Source of the DNA: Oscillospiraceae bacterium
GTDB taxonomy: Bacteria; Bacillota; Clostridia; Oscillospirales; Ruminococcaceae
Direction of reading: 5' to 3'
Assembly: GCA_015067145.1 (NCBI GenBank)
Contig: SVNA01000004.1
Span: 1-64,000, forward strand
DNA: 64,000 nt
Positions 33,567 to 41,696 of this stretch are shown one piece after another. A program made the position numbers and the translations under genes. Below the pieces are notes generated by a model. The model saw nothing but the letters and a program-made list of their open reading frames with translations. It made no database searches and was not told the DNA's origin. Numbering within the stretch: position 1 is the stretch's first letter; every line of letters begins with the position of its first letter.

Positions 33567-34580
33567 ATGGATTTCAGACAGGTTTGCGATGAGGCAAGAG
33601 GCAATATAGGACCTTTCTGCAAGGCTTGTTATGTGTGCAACGGTGTTGCCTGCAAAAACACCATTCCCGGCCCGGGTGCAAAGGGTATGGGTGATGTGGC
33701 CATCCGCAACTGGCAGAAATGGCAGGAAGTGCGTGTAAATATGGACACCCTCTGCGAAAATGCAGATATCGACACTTCCGTTACACTTTTCGGCAAAAAA
33801 TTCGCCCTGCCTGTATTTGCAGGTCCTGTAGGTGCGGTTAAACTGCACTACGGCGAAAAATACACCGACCTTGAGTACAACGATATTCTGCTGAAGGGCA
33901 CAAAGGAATACGGTATCGCTGCATTTACAGGTGACGGCACAAACCCAGAGGTTATGATAAGCGCTGCCGATATGATTAAAAAGTATGACGGCTGCGGCGT
34001 GCCTACCATAAAACCATGGAATATTGACACAATAAAGGAAAAATTTGACCTTATAAAAAACAGCGGCTGTTTTGCAGTTGCCATGGACGTAGACGCGGCA
34101 GGTCTGCCTTTCCTTAAAAATATGACACCCCCTGCAGGCAGCAAGACTACCGAACAACTTAAAGAAATTATCAGCCTTTCTCCTGCACCGTTTATCGTAA
34201 AGGGTGTTATGACAGTTAAAGGTGCACTCAAGGCAAAACAAGCGGGTGCTGCGGCAATCATCGTTTCCAACCATGGTGGACGTGTGCTGGACGGCACACC
34301 AAGCACAGCAGAGGTGCTGCCACAGATTGTAAAGGCTGTCAAAGGCGAGATGACAATTTTAGTGGACGGCGGCATAAGAAGCGGGCTGGATGTGTTTAAA
34401 GCTCTGGCTATGGGTGCTGACGGAGTTGTTATTGCAAGACCGTTTGTAACTGCAGTTTACGGCGGCGGTGAAGAAGGCATCAAAGCCTATACCGACAAAC
34501 TGAAAGCTGAGCTTTGCGATGTTATGGCAATGTGCGGTGCAAAAAATATTGGCGAAATTAACAGCGATATGCTGTTTTAA
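33567..34580 (+). CDS. FMN-dependent alpha-hydroxy-acid dehydrogenase family protein with Cys-rich N-terminus
   Basis: A 337-residue TIM-barrel flavoprotein of the lactate oxidase/glycolate oxidase family. The barrel shows FIVKGVMTVKGALKA (Lys contacting FMN), IIVSNHGGRVLDG (active-site His and Arg) and LVDGGIRSGLDVFKALAMGADGV (FMN phosphate). Residues 17-29 read FCKACYVCNGVAC, with four cysteines that could hold an iron-sulfur cluster; this head is seen in anaerobe members and is absent from the aerobic enzymes. An oxidase role is unlikely in an anaerobe, so electrons may pass to ferredoxin or another acceptor (inference). Start at ATG 33567 with AGAGGTG upstream. Confidence 0.88.
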   Translation: MDFRQVCDEARGNIGPFCKACYVCNGVACKNTIPGPGAKGMGDVAIRNWQKWQEVRVNMDTLCENADIDTSVTLFGKKFALPVFAGPVGAVKLHYGEKYTDLEYNDILLKGTKEYGIAAFTGDGTNPEVMISAADMIKKYDGCGVPTIKPWNIDTIKEKFDLIKNSGCFAVAMDVDAAGLPFLKNMTPPAGSKTTEQLKEIISLSPAPFIVKGVMTVKGALKAKQAGAAAIIVSNHGGRVLDGTPSTAEVLPQIVKAVKGEMTILVDGGIRSGLDVFKALAMGADGVVIARPFVTAVYGGGEEGIKAYTDKLKAELCDVMAMCGAKNIGEINSDMLF

Positions 34581-34619
34581 TCGGATAAAATAATTTACAT
34601 ATCAAAGGAGTATACAATT

Positions 34620-35396
34620 ATGGAAAGTCGTATCAAAGGTAAAGTTGCATTAATCACAGGTGCAACAAGCGGTATCGGCCGCAGCTGTGCAAGAGAACTT
34701 GCAAAACTTGGCTGTAACGTTATCATCACAGGCAGAAGAGCAGGTATGCTTGAAGCTGTTAAGATGGAAGTTGAAGCACTTGGTGCAAAAGCATATCCAA
34801 TCGTTATGGACGTGAGAAACTCTGACGATGTTATGGGCAAAATTGCTGCTCTGCCTGCAGAATGGGCTGATATCGAAATTCTCGTTATCAATGCGGGCCT
34901 TGCAAGAGGTACAGAAAAACTTTACGAAGGCAGAATTGAAGAATTTGACGAAGTTATCGACACAAACGTTAAAGGTGCACTTTACACAATCAAAGCTGTT
35001 GTTCCACAGATGGTAGAAAAAGACCTGCCAGGTATGGTTGTTACAATGGGTTCTGTTGCCGGCAACTTCGCATACGCAGGCGGTGCAGTTTACTGTGCAT
35101 CCAAAGCTGCTCTCAGATACATTGCTGACGGTCTTCGTGTTGACACAATGGGCACAAGAATCAAAGTTACAAACATCGAACCTGGTATCGTTGAAACAGG
35201 CTTCAGCGTAGTTCGTTACCGTGGTGATGAAGACAAGGCAAAAGCTGTTTACACAGGCATCGAAAGCCTTACACCGGACGATATCGCAGAAACAGTTGCT
35301 TACGTTTGCAACCTGCCTGAAAATGTTCAGCTGCCAGAAGTTATCATGACTCCTAACAAACAGGCTGACGCATTTAACAAAGTTTACAACAAATAA
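34620..35396 (+). CDS. Short-chain dehydrogenase/reductase (YdfG-like)
   Basis: A 258-residue Rossmann oxidoreductase. TGATSGIGR is at about residues 14-22, NAG follows in VINAGLARG, the catalytic Ser lies in MGSVAG, and Tyr/Lys in YCASKAA. The Arg in ITGRR points to NADP(H). It resembles YdfG-type 3-hydroxy-acid dehydrogenases (acting on L-allo-threonine, serine or 3-hydroxypropionate). AAAGGAG lies before the ATG, and it follows the hydroxyacid flavoprotein by 39 bases, so the two are likely co-expressed on related hydroxyacid substrates. Confidence 0.92.
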   Translation: MESRIKGKVALITGATSGIGRSCARELAKLGCNVIITGRRAGMLEAVKMEVEALGAKAYPIVMDVRNSDDVMGKIAALPAEWADIEILVINAGLARGTEKLYEGRIEEFDEVIDTNVKGALYTIKAVVPQMVEKDLPGMVVTMGSVAGNFAYAGGAVYCASKAALRYIADGLRVDTMGTRIKVTNIEPGIVETGFSVVRYRGDEDKAKAVYTGIESLTPDDIAETVAYVCNLPENVQLPEVIMTPNKQADAFNKVYNK

Positions 35397-35432
35397 AAAT
35401 TAATCCGGTTATGTTCGCATAACATTATACAA

Positions 35433-35451
35433 GGGCGAACAGTGTTTGCCC
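35433..35451 (+). promoter_or_regulatory. Intergenic stem-loop before yqeY
   Basis: GGGCGAAC pairs with GTTTGCCC around AGT (8 bp, one G-T pair); an overlapping alternative pairs GTTCGC (35413-35418) with GCGAAC (35435-35440). No clear U-run, so it is not a confident terminator. Confidence 0.4.
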
Positions 35452-35488
35452 CTGTAGTTTTATATTAAAACAAAGGGAGATGTATATT

Positions 35489-35935
35489 ATGGCTCTTATA
35501 GATCAGGTACGCAGCGAAATGATGGCTGCTATGAAAGAAAAAAACGCTTTGAAGAAGGAAGCTTTGTCCGCACTGCTTGCAGCTCTTAAATCCAAAGCTA
35601 TCGACAAACGCAGTGACCTTACACCGGAGGAAGAAATTGCTGTTGTTCAGCGTGAGGTTAAACAGCTTAAGGAAACAATGGATACAGCACCTGCAGGCTA
35701 CGAAGCTGTTGTGGAAGAATGCAAAGCAAAACTTGAGTTCTACACAGCATATCTGCCAAAACAGATGGATGAAGAAGAAATCAGGGCTACAATCAAATCC
35801 GTGCTTGATGCTCTGGGTCTTGAAGCACCTACACCAAAGGAAAAAGGCATTATTATGAAAAATCTTATGCCTCTTACCAAAGGCAAGGCTGACGGCAAGC
35901 TGGTAAATGAAATTCTCTCCACATTCTTTGCATAA
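35489..35935 (+). CDS. GatB/YqeY domain protein
   Basis: A 148-residue all-helical protein homologous to the tRNA-binding tail of GatB. Seen are LIDQVRSEMMAAMKEK, LRVELLALK-type helix (KKEALSALLAALKSK), EEIAVVQREVKQLKET, and YLPKQMDEEEI. Free-standing YqeY is widespread in Firmicutes and usually follows rpsU; that partner is absent here. Start at ATG 35489 with GGGAG nine bases upstream; an ATG at 35480 abuts the ribosome site. Function is not well defined. Confidence 0.92.
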   Translation: MALIDQVRSEMMAAMKEKNALKKEALSALLAALKSKAIDKRSDLTPEEEIAVVQREVKQLKETMDTAPAGYEAVVEECKAKLEFYTAYLPKQMDEEEIRATIKSVLDALGLEAPTPKEKGIIMKNLMPLTKGKADGKLVNEILSTFFA

Positions 35936-35959
35936 TTCAGATATATCATAAAAGCATTT

Positions 35960-36001
35960 AAGGTCATCTCCGTTATCCGCGGGATGACCTTTTTATTTTT
36001 T
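35960..36001 (+). terminator. Terminator after yqeY
   Basis: 9-bp stem AAGGTCATC / GATGACCTT followed by TTTATTTTTT. Confidence 0.85.
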
Positions 36002-36078
36002 CACTGTAATATTCGCCTTTTCATATACTAAATACAAAGGAACTGTCAACAATATATACAGTTAAAGGAGGCTTTGCC

Positions 36079-36417
36079 GTGGAAAACACAACATTTAATA
36101 CTGTATATAAAAACATTCTGCCCTATCAGGCAATCAATATGATAAATGATATAAGCACCTACACTGTATTGCTGGATGTACGCCGCAGTGATGAATACAA
36201 TGCAGGACATATAAAGGGAGCGGTAAATCTGCCGCTGAGCCGTATACTGACCGACTGCCGCCGGCTGCTGCCCGACACAAAGCAGGAGATTATTGTGTAC
36301 TGCCACAGCGGTCAACGCAGCAAAACTGCCTGTATACAGCTTTCCAATATAGGTTATACCAATGTGTATGACCTTGGCGGAATTATCGACTGGCCCTTTG
36401 AGGTTGTTATAAGCTGA
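36079..36417 (+). CDS. Single-domain rhodanese
   Basis: A 112-residue sulfurtransferase. LLDVRRSDEYNAGHIKGAVNLPL is the CH2A region, and VYCHSGQRSKTA holds the active-site Cys loop (CHSGQRS) expected to carry persulfide sulfur. Start is GTG 36079 with AAAGGAGG seven bases upstream. No signal peptide. It stands alone, so the sulfur acceptor is unknown. Confidence 0.92.
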   Translation: MENTTFNTVYKNILPYQAINMINDISTYTVLLDVRRSDEYNAGHIKGAVNLPLSRILTDCRRLLPDTKQEIIVYCHSGQRSKTACIQLSNIGYTNVYDLGGIIDWPFEVVIS

Positions 36418-36446
36418 TTTCGCAGTATAAAATGTTTATATACAAA

Positions 36447-36475
36447 AAACAGACGGCCCCAAGACCGTCTGTTTT
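36447..36475. terminator. Bidirectional terminator
   Basis: 10-bp stem AAACAGACGG / CCGTCTGTTT; the minus side, after the NSS transporter, is followed by TTTG and the plus side by TCAATTT. Confidence 0.75.
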
Positions 36476-36516
36476 CAATTTATATTCAGTAATTTAATTT
36501 CTGAATTATGTAGCTG

Positions 36517-37908
36517 TTAGCCGATACCACCGTACATAGCACCAAGAACGAGAGCTGCTACTGCAAGGATTACGTAAACGTATTTACCAAGTGGGTAGAA
36601 CCAGTTGCCGATAGCTTTTTTAGCACCCTGGTTAACAGCTGCCATAGCTGTTTCTTTCTTCATTACCCAGAAGAACATGATGCCAGCGAGAGCTGCGCCA
36701 AGTGGGCAGATGTAGATGGAAACAACGTCCATCCACTGGCTTGTCCAAGGCTGGATAAGGAGAGAGATAACTGCACCGATAAGACCCATTGTGATAACAG
36801 CTGGGAGACGTTTCATCTTGAACTGTTCCTGGAAGAAAGCAACTGGTGCTTCGTAGAGGTTAACGATGGAGGAAACGCCAGCAAAGAGAACGCAGATAAA
36901 GAATACCATACCTACAATTCTGCCGCCTGCCATGCCGTTGAATACGTTTGGAAGGTAAACGAACATAAGACCAGGACCGCCGCTGGATGGTTCTACGCCG
37001 CCAACGCCCATTGCTGGGAGGATAACGAACATAGCGAGAAGAGCTGCCATTGTGTCGAATACAGCAACGTTTCTTGCGGAGGATGGGATATCTTCGTCTT
37101 TGCCGAGGTAGGAACCGTAGATAACAGAACCGTTACCAGCAACAGAGAGGGAGAAGAATGCCTGACCGAATGCAAATACCCAAACCTGTGGGTTGAGAAG
37201 ACCTGCTGGGTTGAGTGTGAAGATGTATTTGTAACCAACATCTGCACCTGGAAGTGTTGCAATGTAGATTGCGAGAACTACAAAGAGACCGAAGAGAACT
37301 GGCATCATAACTTTGTTAGCTTTTTCGATACCGCCTGCAATACCCATAACCATGATAGCGAGGGAGATTACAAGACCTACGAGCTGCCATACACCGTTAC
37401 CAACTGTGAAGATGCCGCCCTGAATCATAACGCCGATAGCTTCGCCAAGTGTTGCGGATTCTGGAGCTGTTGCACCGAATGTGCCGCCGATTGTGCCCAT
37501 GTCTGTGCCCATTGCGAAGAGACCGCCGTTGATGCCCATCCATGTGTATTTGAAGATCCAACCAAGAACTACTGTGTAGCCGATAGCAAGCATTGCTGCA
37601 CCGATGATTGGAACTGCACCGATTGCTGTACCAAGACCTTTGCCTTTGCCGCCGTCTTCTGTTGCTTTACCAAAAGCACCAACAGGGCCTGCTTCTGCCC
37701 AACGACCAAGTGCAAATTCTTCGATAACGCCTGATGCACCGATAAGGATTACGAACAGGAAGTATGGAAGCAAGAATGTCATACCACCATATGTGGATAC
37801 CATGATAGGGAAACGCCAGATGTTGCCCATACCAACAGCAGAGCCGATACATGCCAAGATGAAGCCCCATTTAGACTGGAAACCATCTCTTTTTTCGATA
37901 TTGCTCAT
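36517..37908 (-). CDS. Neurotransmitter:sodium symporter family transporter, probably for tryptophan
   Basis: A 463-residue, roughly 11- or 12-segment Na+-coupled carrier of the LeuT fold. The family N-terminus WGFILACIGSAVGMGNIWRFP holds the Na+ and substrate-binding unwound helix. Further motifs are GQAFFSLSVAGNG and FVLFAGVSS-type helix 8. It lies directly downstream of tryptophanase on the same strand, with 166 bases and a terminator-like hairpin between them. The known Symbiobacterium tryptophan carrier TnaT belongs to this family, so tryptophan uptake is a sound inference. GGAGG precedes the ATG. Confidence 0.92.
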   Translation of the reverse strand: MSNIEKRDGFQSKWGFILACIGSAVGMGNIWRFPIMVSTYGGMTFLLPYFLFVILIGASGVIEEFALGRWAEAGPVGAFGKATEDGGKGKGLGTAIGAVPIIGAAMLAIGYTVVLGWIFKYTWMGINGGLFAMGTDMGTIGGTFGATAPESATLGEAIGVMIQGGIFTVGNGVWQLVGLVISLAIMVMGIAGGIEKANKVMMPVLFGLFVVLAIYIATLPGADVGYKYIFTLNPAGLLNPQVWVFAFGQAFFSLSVAGNGSVIYGSYLGKDEDIPSSARNVAVFDTMAALLAMFVILPAMGVGGVEPSSGGPGLMFVYLPNVFNGMAGGRIVGMVFFICVLFAGVSSIVNLYEAPVAFFQEQFKMKRLPAVITMGLIGAVISLLIQPWTSQWMDVVSIYICPLGAALAGIMFFWVMKKETAMAAVNQGAKKAIGNWFYPLGKYVYVILAVAALVLGAMYGGIG

Positions 37909-37949
37909 TGTGAGAATACCTCCTCTTAAAAAATTTGTTTTACGTTTTT

Positions 37950-37993
37950 TAAATAGAAAGCACCCGCATAGCTGTAAAAGTTATGCGAGTGCT
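37950..37993 (-). terminator. Hairpin between tnaA and the NSS transporter
   Basis: 12-bp stem with one G-T pair: AGCACTCGCATA / TATGCGGGTGCT on the minus strand, followed by TTCTATTT. The U-run is imperfect, so partial read-through into the transporter is likely. Confidence 0.7.
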
Positions 37994-38074
37994 TAAAATT
38001 AATCAGTTAATTTCCGAGCACATGGATATATGCTGTGTGCTCACACTCTAATTGTCAAACCTTAGCTTAACGAA

Positions 38075-39718
38075 TTATTTTTCTTCGTTTGGGTATGGTT
38101 CGAGGAATGCGTGGAAGTGACGCATTGGAAGTGTTTTACCGCTGATGATTCTCATGTTAGGAATGTTTTCACGGTCTTTGTAAAGTTCGGAAACAGCTTC
38201 GATTACATAGTCAAGGTGCTGCTGTGTAAGCTGGCTTCTGTTGATAGCGAAACGAACAACGTTACATACTTCAGCCTGCTGTTCTGGTGTTTTGAGGTCG
38301 TATTCCATGGAGTAGTCACCGAGTTCGGATGTTCTGATACCGTAACGGCGGATAAGTTCCATAGAGAAGCCCTGACCAGCAAATGTGTCGTGACCGCGTT
38401 TGCCATCGAAGAACTGTGTCATGTCGATGTATACACCGTGGCCGCCTGCTGGGAGGATAACACCTTTAACGCCTGCGTTGTAGAAGCCTTCTGCAAGGTA
38501 GTTACACTGTGCAATACGTTCGTCGAGGTAGTGGAAGTTGCAGGATTCTTTGAGACCAACTGCAAGAGCCATCATATCACGACCGGACATACCGCCGTAG
38601 GAGTCGTTACCGTAGCAGGAGATCTGTTTAACTTTAAGTCTAACACCAACGTCCATTACTACGTTGCCGTCTGCGTCAAAGTCTGTGAAGTTTTTCCAGA
38701 AGAGACCTTTGTCGCGGAATGCAAGCATACCACCCATGTTAGCATGACCGTCTTTTTTAGCGGACATTGTGAATGCGTCACAGTAGCTGAACATTTCTGT
38801 TGCGATTTCGCCGATGTCTTTGTCTGCATAGCCATCTTCGTTCATTTTGATGAAGTATGCGTTTTCTGCCCAACGAGCTGTATCGAGAACGTATGGGATG
38901 TTGTATTTGTGAGCGATTTCAGATGTAGCTCTGATGTTTGCCATGGAAACAGCCTGACCACATACTGGGTTGTTTGTGATACAGGAGAATACGAGTGGAA
39001 CGTTTTCTGGACCTACGCCCTGGATAAGCTGTTCGAGTTTTTCAAGGTCCATGTTGCCTTTGAATGGGTTCTTTTCGTATTTGCCGCCTTCTGGTACTTC
39101 GTAAAGAAGTTCTTTGTTGTAAAGGTTACGTGGGATGGAGCCCATCTGTTTGATGTTGCCTTCTGTTGTGTCGAAGTGACCGTTGGAAGGAATTGTAAAT
39201 ACTTTGCCTGGGTGACGTTCTGCAAGGATTTTCTTAACGATTTCCATGAGAACGGATTCAGCTGCACGACCCTGCTGGATGATGAAAGCATTTGGTCTTT
39301 CCATCTGTGCTGCACCGCCGTTGAAGAGGCCGCCTTCGTATTCGCAGAGGTAGAGTTCGTCCATGAGTTTGTCTACGTCTTTGCAACCTGTGCGGATAAG
39401 GTCGATGGAGTTTTTCCAGTTCTTTTCGCCGCCGCGTTCGAAGATATCGCGGAATGTATCGAGCAATACATAGTAACCGTTGTTACGGCCGTATGCTTCG
39501 TCACCGAGCATAAGAGCGGACCACTGAAGGTCTGTCATAGCTGTTGTACCGGAGTCGGAGAGCATGTCAACTGTAAGCATACCTGCTGGGAATGCAAATT
39601 CGTTCCAGTGTGTTGCATTGAGAGCTCTTTCGCGCTGTTCAACTGTTACTTCTGGAAGGTTACGTACAGCGTAAGTGTAGGAATGTGGTGTAGCTGCTTT
39701 AAGTGGATACTTTTTCAT
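38075..39718 (-). CDS. tnaA: Tryptophanase (tryptophan indole-lyase)
   Basis: A 547-residue PLP lyase converting tryptophan to indole, pyruvate and ammonia. The PLP lysine is in SAKKDGHANMGG (K322). Two positions separate it from tyrosine phenol-lyase: FDTT at 182-185 keeps the Asp of tryptophanases (lyases for tyrosine have Thr there), and H534 in MRHFHAF aligns with the tryptophanase-specific His near the C-terminus. It is about 75 residues longer than the E. coli enzyme, with additions spread through the N-terminal region and after the PLP lysine. GGAGGTA precedes the ATG and can be masked by the leader. The codon bias indicates high expression. Confidence 0.95.
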   Translation of the reverse strand: MKKYPLKAATPHSYTYAVRNLPEVTVEQRERALNATHWNEFAFPAGMLTVDMLSDSGTTAMTDLQWSALMLGDEAYGRNNGYYVLLDTFRDIFERGGEKNWKNSIDLIRTGCKDVDKLMDELYLCEYEGGLFNGGAAQMERPNAFIIQQGRAAESVLMEIVKKILAERHPGKVFTIPSNGHFDTTEGNIKQMGSIPRNLYNKELLYEVPEGGKYEKNPFKGNMDLEKLEQLIQGVGPENVPLVFSCITNNPVCGQAVSMANIRATSEIAHKYNIPYVLDTARWAENAYFIKMNEDGYADKDIGEIATEMFSYCDAFTMSAKKDGHANMGGMLAFRDKGLFWKNFTDFDADGNVVMDVGVRLKVKQISCYGNDSYGGMSGRDMMALAVGLKESCNFHYLDERIAQCNYLAEGFYNAGVKGVILPAGGHGVYIDMTQFFDGKRGHDTFAGQGFSMELIRRYGIRTSELGDYSMEYDLKTPEQQAEVCNVVRFAINRSQLTQQHLDYVIEAVSELYKDRENIPNMRIISGKTLPMRHFHAFLEPYPNEEK

Positions 39719-39833
39719 TGGTAAATTACCTCCTTGTTGGGAGGTACCCCGGTCGGCACGTGTGCCTGGCGGTCAGTACCTATTAAAAATTAATAAACGA
39801 TTTTTAAGGGCAGGGTTTCCCCACACCCTATTG
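39719..39833 (-). promoter_or_regulatory. Structured tnaA leader with ribosome-site-masking hairpin
   Basis: On the minus strand TACCTCC (39740-39746) pairs perfectly with the ribosome site GGAGGTA (39727-39733) around CAACAA. The bases 39743-39747 (GTACC) can instead close a larger hairpin with GGTAC (39776-39780) that contains the stem GGCAC/GTGCC (39762-39766 read on minus with 39755-39759). The two folds exclude each other. Further upstream, GGG..GGG and CCC..CCC segments form a hairpin capped by GAAA (about 39805-39830). This is the layout of a translational switch. No convincing TnaC-like leader peptide was found. Confidence 0.6.
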
Positions 39834-39840
39834 TGTAATT

Positions 39841-39869
39841 ATTTTATCACGTAAATGAGAATGTTTCAA
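39841..39869 (-). promoter_or_regulatory. Promoter of tnaA
   Basis: Minus-strand TTGAAA (39864-39869), 17 bases, TAAAAT (39841-39846). From here to 40129 the sequence is very AT-rich; TATAAT at about 39987 could serve the divergent regulator. Confidence 0.7.
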
Positions 39870-40129
39870 CTTTTTGTTGTGCAAAATGAATAATTTTTCC
39901 ATTTTTTATATAAACTTTATACAATTTTTGTGCAAAATGTGGGATAATTTTTTCTCATTTTTTAATAATTTTTTATTATTTTGTGGTATAATGATTTTGC
40001 AGAAACACCATATGAGTATTAATATTCACGATTTTGTGTATATTGCTATTAATATATTGTATCAAATACGATTTTATTGCATATATAATCATTTTCATAA
40101 AAAACCGCACTGAAAGGGAGATTGAATAT

Positions 40130-40813
40130 ATGACAGACAGCCAGCTTCACTATTTTACTAAAGTTGCAGAGTTTATAGGCCGTGTTATAGGACCTGACTA
40201 CGAGGTTGCTCTCCATGATATTTCCGACCGCGACGGTGCAATTGTTGCCCTTGCCAACGGACATATAAGCGGCAGAACCATCGGCACACCTGTATCAGAC
40301 AGGCTGAAAGAGATTATCGACAGCCACATTTATGAGGAAGAGGATTTTATCCTACACGAATACGGCCTGTCCCCCGCAGGTAAAGTGCTGTGTTCCTCCT
40401 CTATGTTTATAAAGGATGTTGCCGGAGAACTTATCGGGGTTATGTGCATAAACTTTGACGACAGCCGTTATCGCGAGCTGAGCCAGAAGGTATTTAACCT
40501 TTGTCATCCTGACGCTCTGGTTGACACAAACTTCCGCTTTGATGAAACAAAGGTGCCGCTCAAGATATCCGGTCCGTCCAGCCGACTGAAAACTGTACCT
40601 GACGGAAGTGCCCACGATATAATAACAGCTGAACTGAAAGCCAGAAATCTGAACCCCGAAAATATGTCTGTGAACAGCAGACTGCGTCTGATTGCCGAGC
40701 TGGACAGCAAGGGGGTATTTCTCATCAAAGGTGCAGTAAAGGAAGCCTCCGCCATATTCGGCTGTTCCCAGGCTACAATGTACCGACAGTTATCCAAAGC
40801 AAAAGAGCTTTAA
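40130..40813 (+). CDS. YheO-like PAS-domain transcriptional regulator
   Basis: A 227-residue regulator. Residues about 5-115 match the YheO PAS domain (VIGPDYEVALHDIS, GHISGRTIGTPVSD, GKVLCSSSMFIKD, GVMCINFDDS). The C-terminal helix-turn-helix is DauR-like (SRLRLIAELDSKGVFLIKGAV, then GCSQATMYRQLSKAK). Start at ATG 40130 with AAAGGGAG upstream; the frame extends further without a ribosome site. It is transcribed away from tnaA, sharing the AT-rich control region, so it is the obvious candidate regulator of tryptophan/indole metabolism, or of the next gene. Its ligand is unknown. Confidence 0.9.
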   Translation: MTDSQLHYFTKVAEFIGRVIGPDYEVALHDISDRDGAIVALANGHISGRTIGTPVSDRLKEIIDSHIYEEEDFILHEYGLSPAGKVLCSSSMFIKDVAGELIGVMCINFDDSRYRELSQKVFNLCHPDALVDTNFRFDETKVPLKISGPSSRLKTVPDGSAHDIITAELKARNLNPENMSVNSRLRLIAELDSKGVFLIKGAVKEASAIFGCSQATMYRQLSKAKEL

Positions 40814-40866
40814 CCCATTTAATAATATAAACAATAAATTACATTATCATTAAAGGACACAGTATT

Positions 40867-41637
40867 ATGATTATAAAAGTTGACAGCACAAACACAGCAA
40901 GATATAAAGAACTTTGCAAAGCAGAACACGTTTTCGGCAGCCGCAGCTTTACCGCCCTTTGTGCGTACGGCACAGAGCACAGCGTACATAAATTCTGGAT
41001 TTTAAGCGAAGACGGAAAGGACGCCGCCGCACTGCACCTTAACGGACAGGTGCTGACCATTGTAAAGAAAAACAAAATCGGCACTGACGACATTATTGCA
41101 CTGACAAAAGCGTTTGAAATTCACGAGATTGACAGTGACTGGGATTTATGTGAGGAACTGCACGCAATTCTGGGCGGTTTTACCGAGAGCAGCTATTATA
41201 TGTGCTATAACGGCGGTGAAATAACAGAGGAATTCCCTGATATAAAACCCGCTGACCTGCGGGATGTATACAGTGTGCTGCAGCAGAGCCACGAATACTA
41301 CCGCACACATCTTAAATACGAGCCTTGGGCTAACAATCTGGAAAACTGTATAAAGACAGGCTGTACAGAGGTTTATCAGCTGGAAAGAGACGGCAGGGTT
41401 ATCGGCACAGGCAGCATTATCAGCCAGGATGACACCCATGCCGCAATCGCCGCCGTGGCGGTTATCCCTGAATACCGTCTGCGTGGTATAGGCAGCTATA
41501 TCACCAACTTTCTTGTTAAAGAGATACAGAAAAAGGGCAAGACACCTTGCCTTATCAGCGGGTATGACGAAGTTGCCGAACTGTACAAAAAAATAAACTT
41601 TGTGACAGTTGGCCGCTGGGGTGAACTGTATATTTAA
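40867..41637 (+). CDS. GNAT family N-acetyltransferase
   Basis: A 256-residue protein. The C-terminal third is a GNAT fold with VAVIPEYRLRGIGSYIT (acetyl-CoA binding R-x-x-G-I-G) and a final YKKINFVTVGRWGELYI. The first roughly 130 residues look like a degenerate second GNAT-like domain. It lies 53 bases after the YheO-type regulator and is probably co-transcribed. The acceptor is unknown. No clear AGGAGG; AAAGGACAC precedes the ATG. Confidence 0.85.
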   Translation: MIIKVDSTNTARYKELCKAEHVFGSRSFTALCAYGTEHSVHKFWILSEDGKDAAALHLNGQVLTIVKKNKIGTDDIIALTKAFEIHEIDSDWDLCEELHAILGGFTESSYYMCYNGGEITEEFPDIKPADLRDVYSVLQQSHEYYRTHLKYEPWANNLENCIKTGCTEVYQLERDGRVIGTGSIISQDDTHAAIAAVAVIPEYRLRGIGSYITNFLVKEIQKKGKTPCLISGYDEVAELYKKINFVTVGRWGELYI

Positions 41638-41648
41638 TTTTATATATA

Positions 41649-41696
41649 AAAACGGCTGTATAACCCAAAAGAGTTATACGGCCGTTTGGTTTTATT
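41649..41696. terminator. Convergent terminator
   Basis: 15-bp stem AAACGGCTGTATAAC / GTTATACGGCCGTTT (one G-T pair) followed by GGTTTTATTT on the plus strand. Confidence 0.85.

Noticed and set aside
38075-39718. Tyrosine phenol-lyase instead of tryptophanase
   Set aside because: The FDTT Asp and the C-terminal His that distinguish tryptophanase are both present.
38111-39724. 537-codon frame antisense to tryptophanase
   Set aside because: Shadow frame from strong codon bias; no domain and no start signal.
39770-39833. TnaC-like leader peptide starting GTG TGG upstream of tnaA
   Set aside because: The ribosome site would overlap the start codon and the peptide lacks the TnaC spacing of Trp, Asp and Pro.
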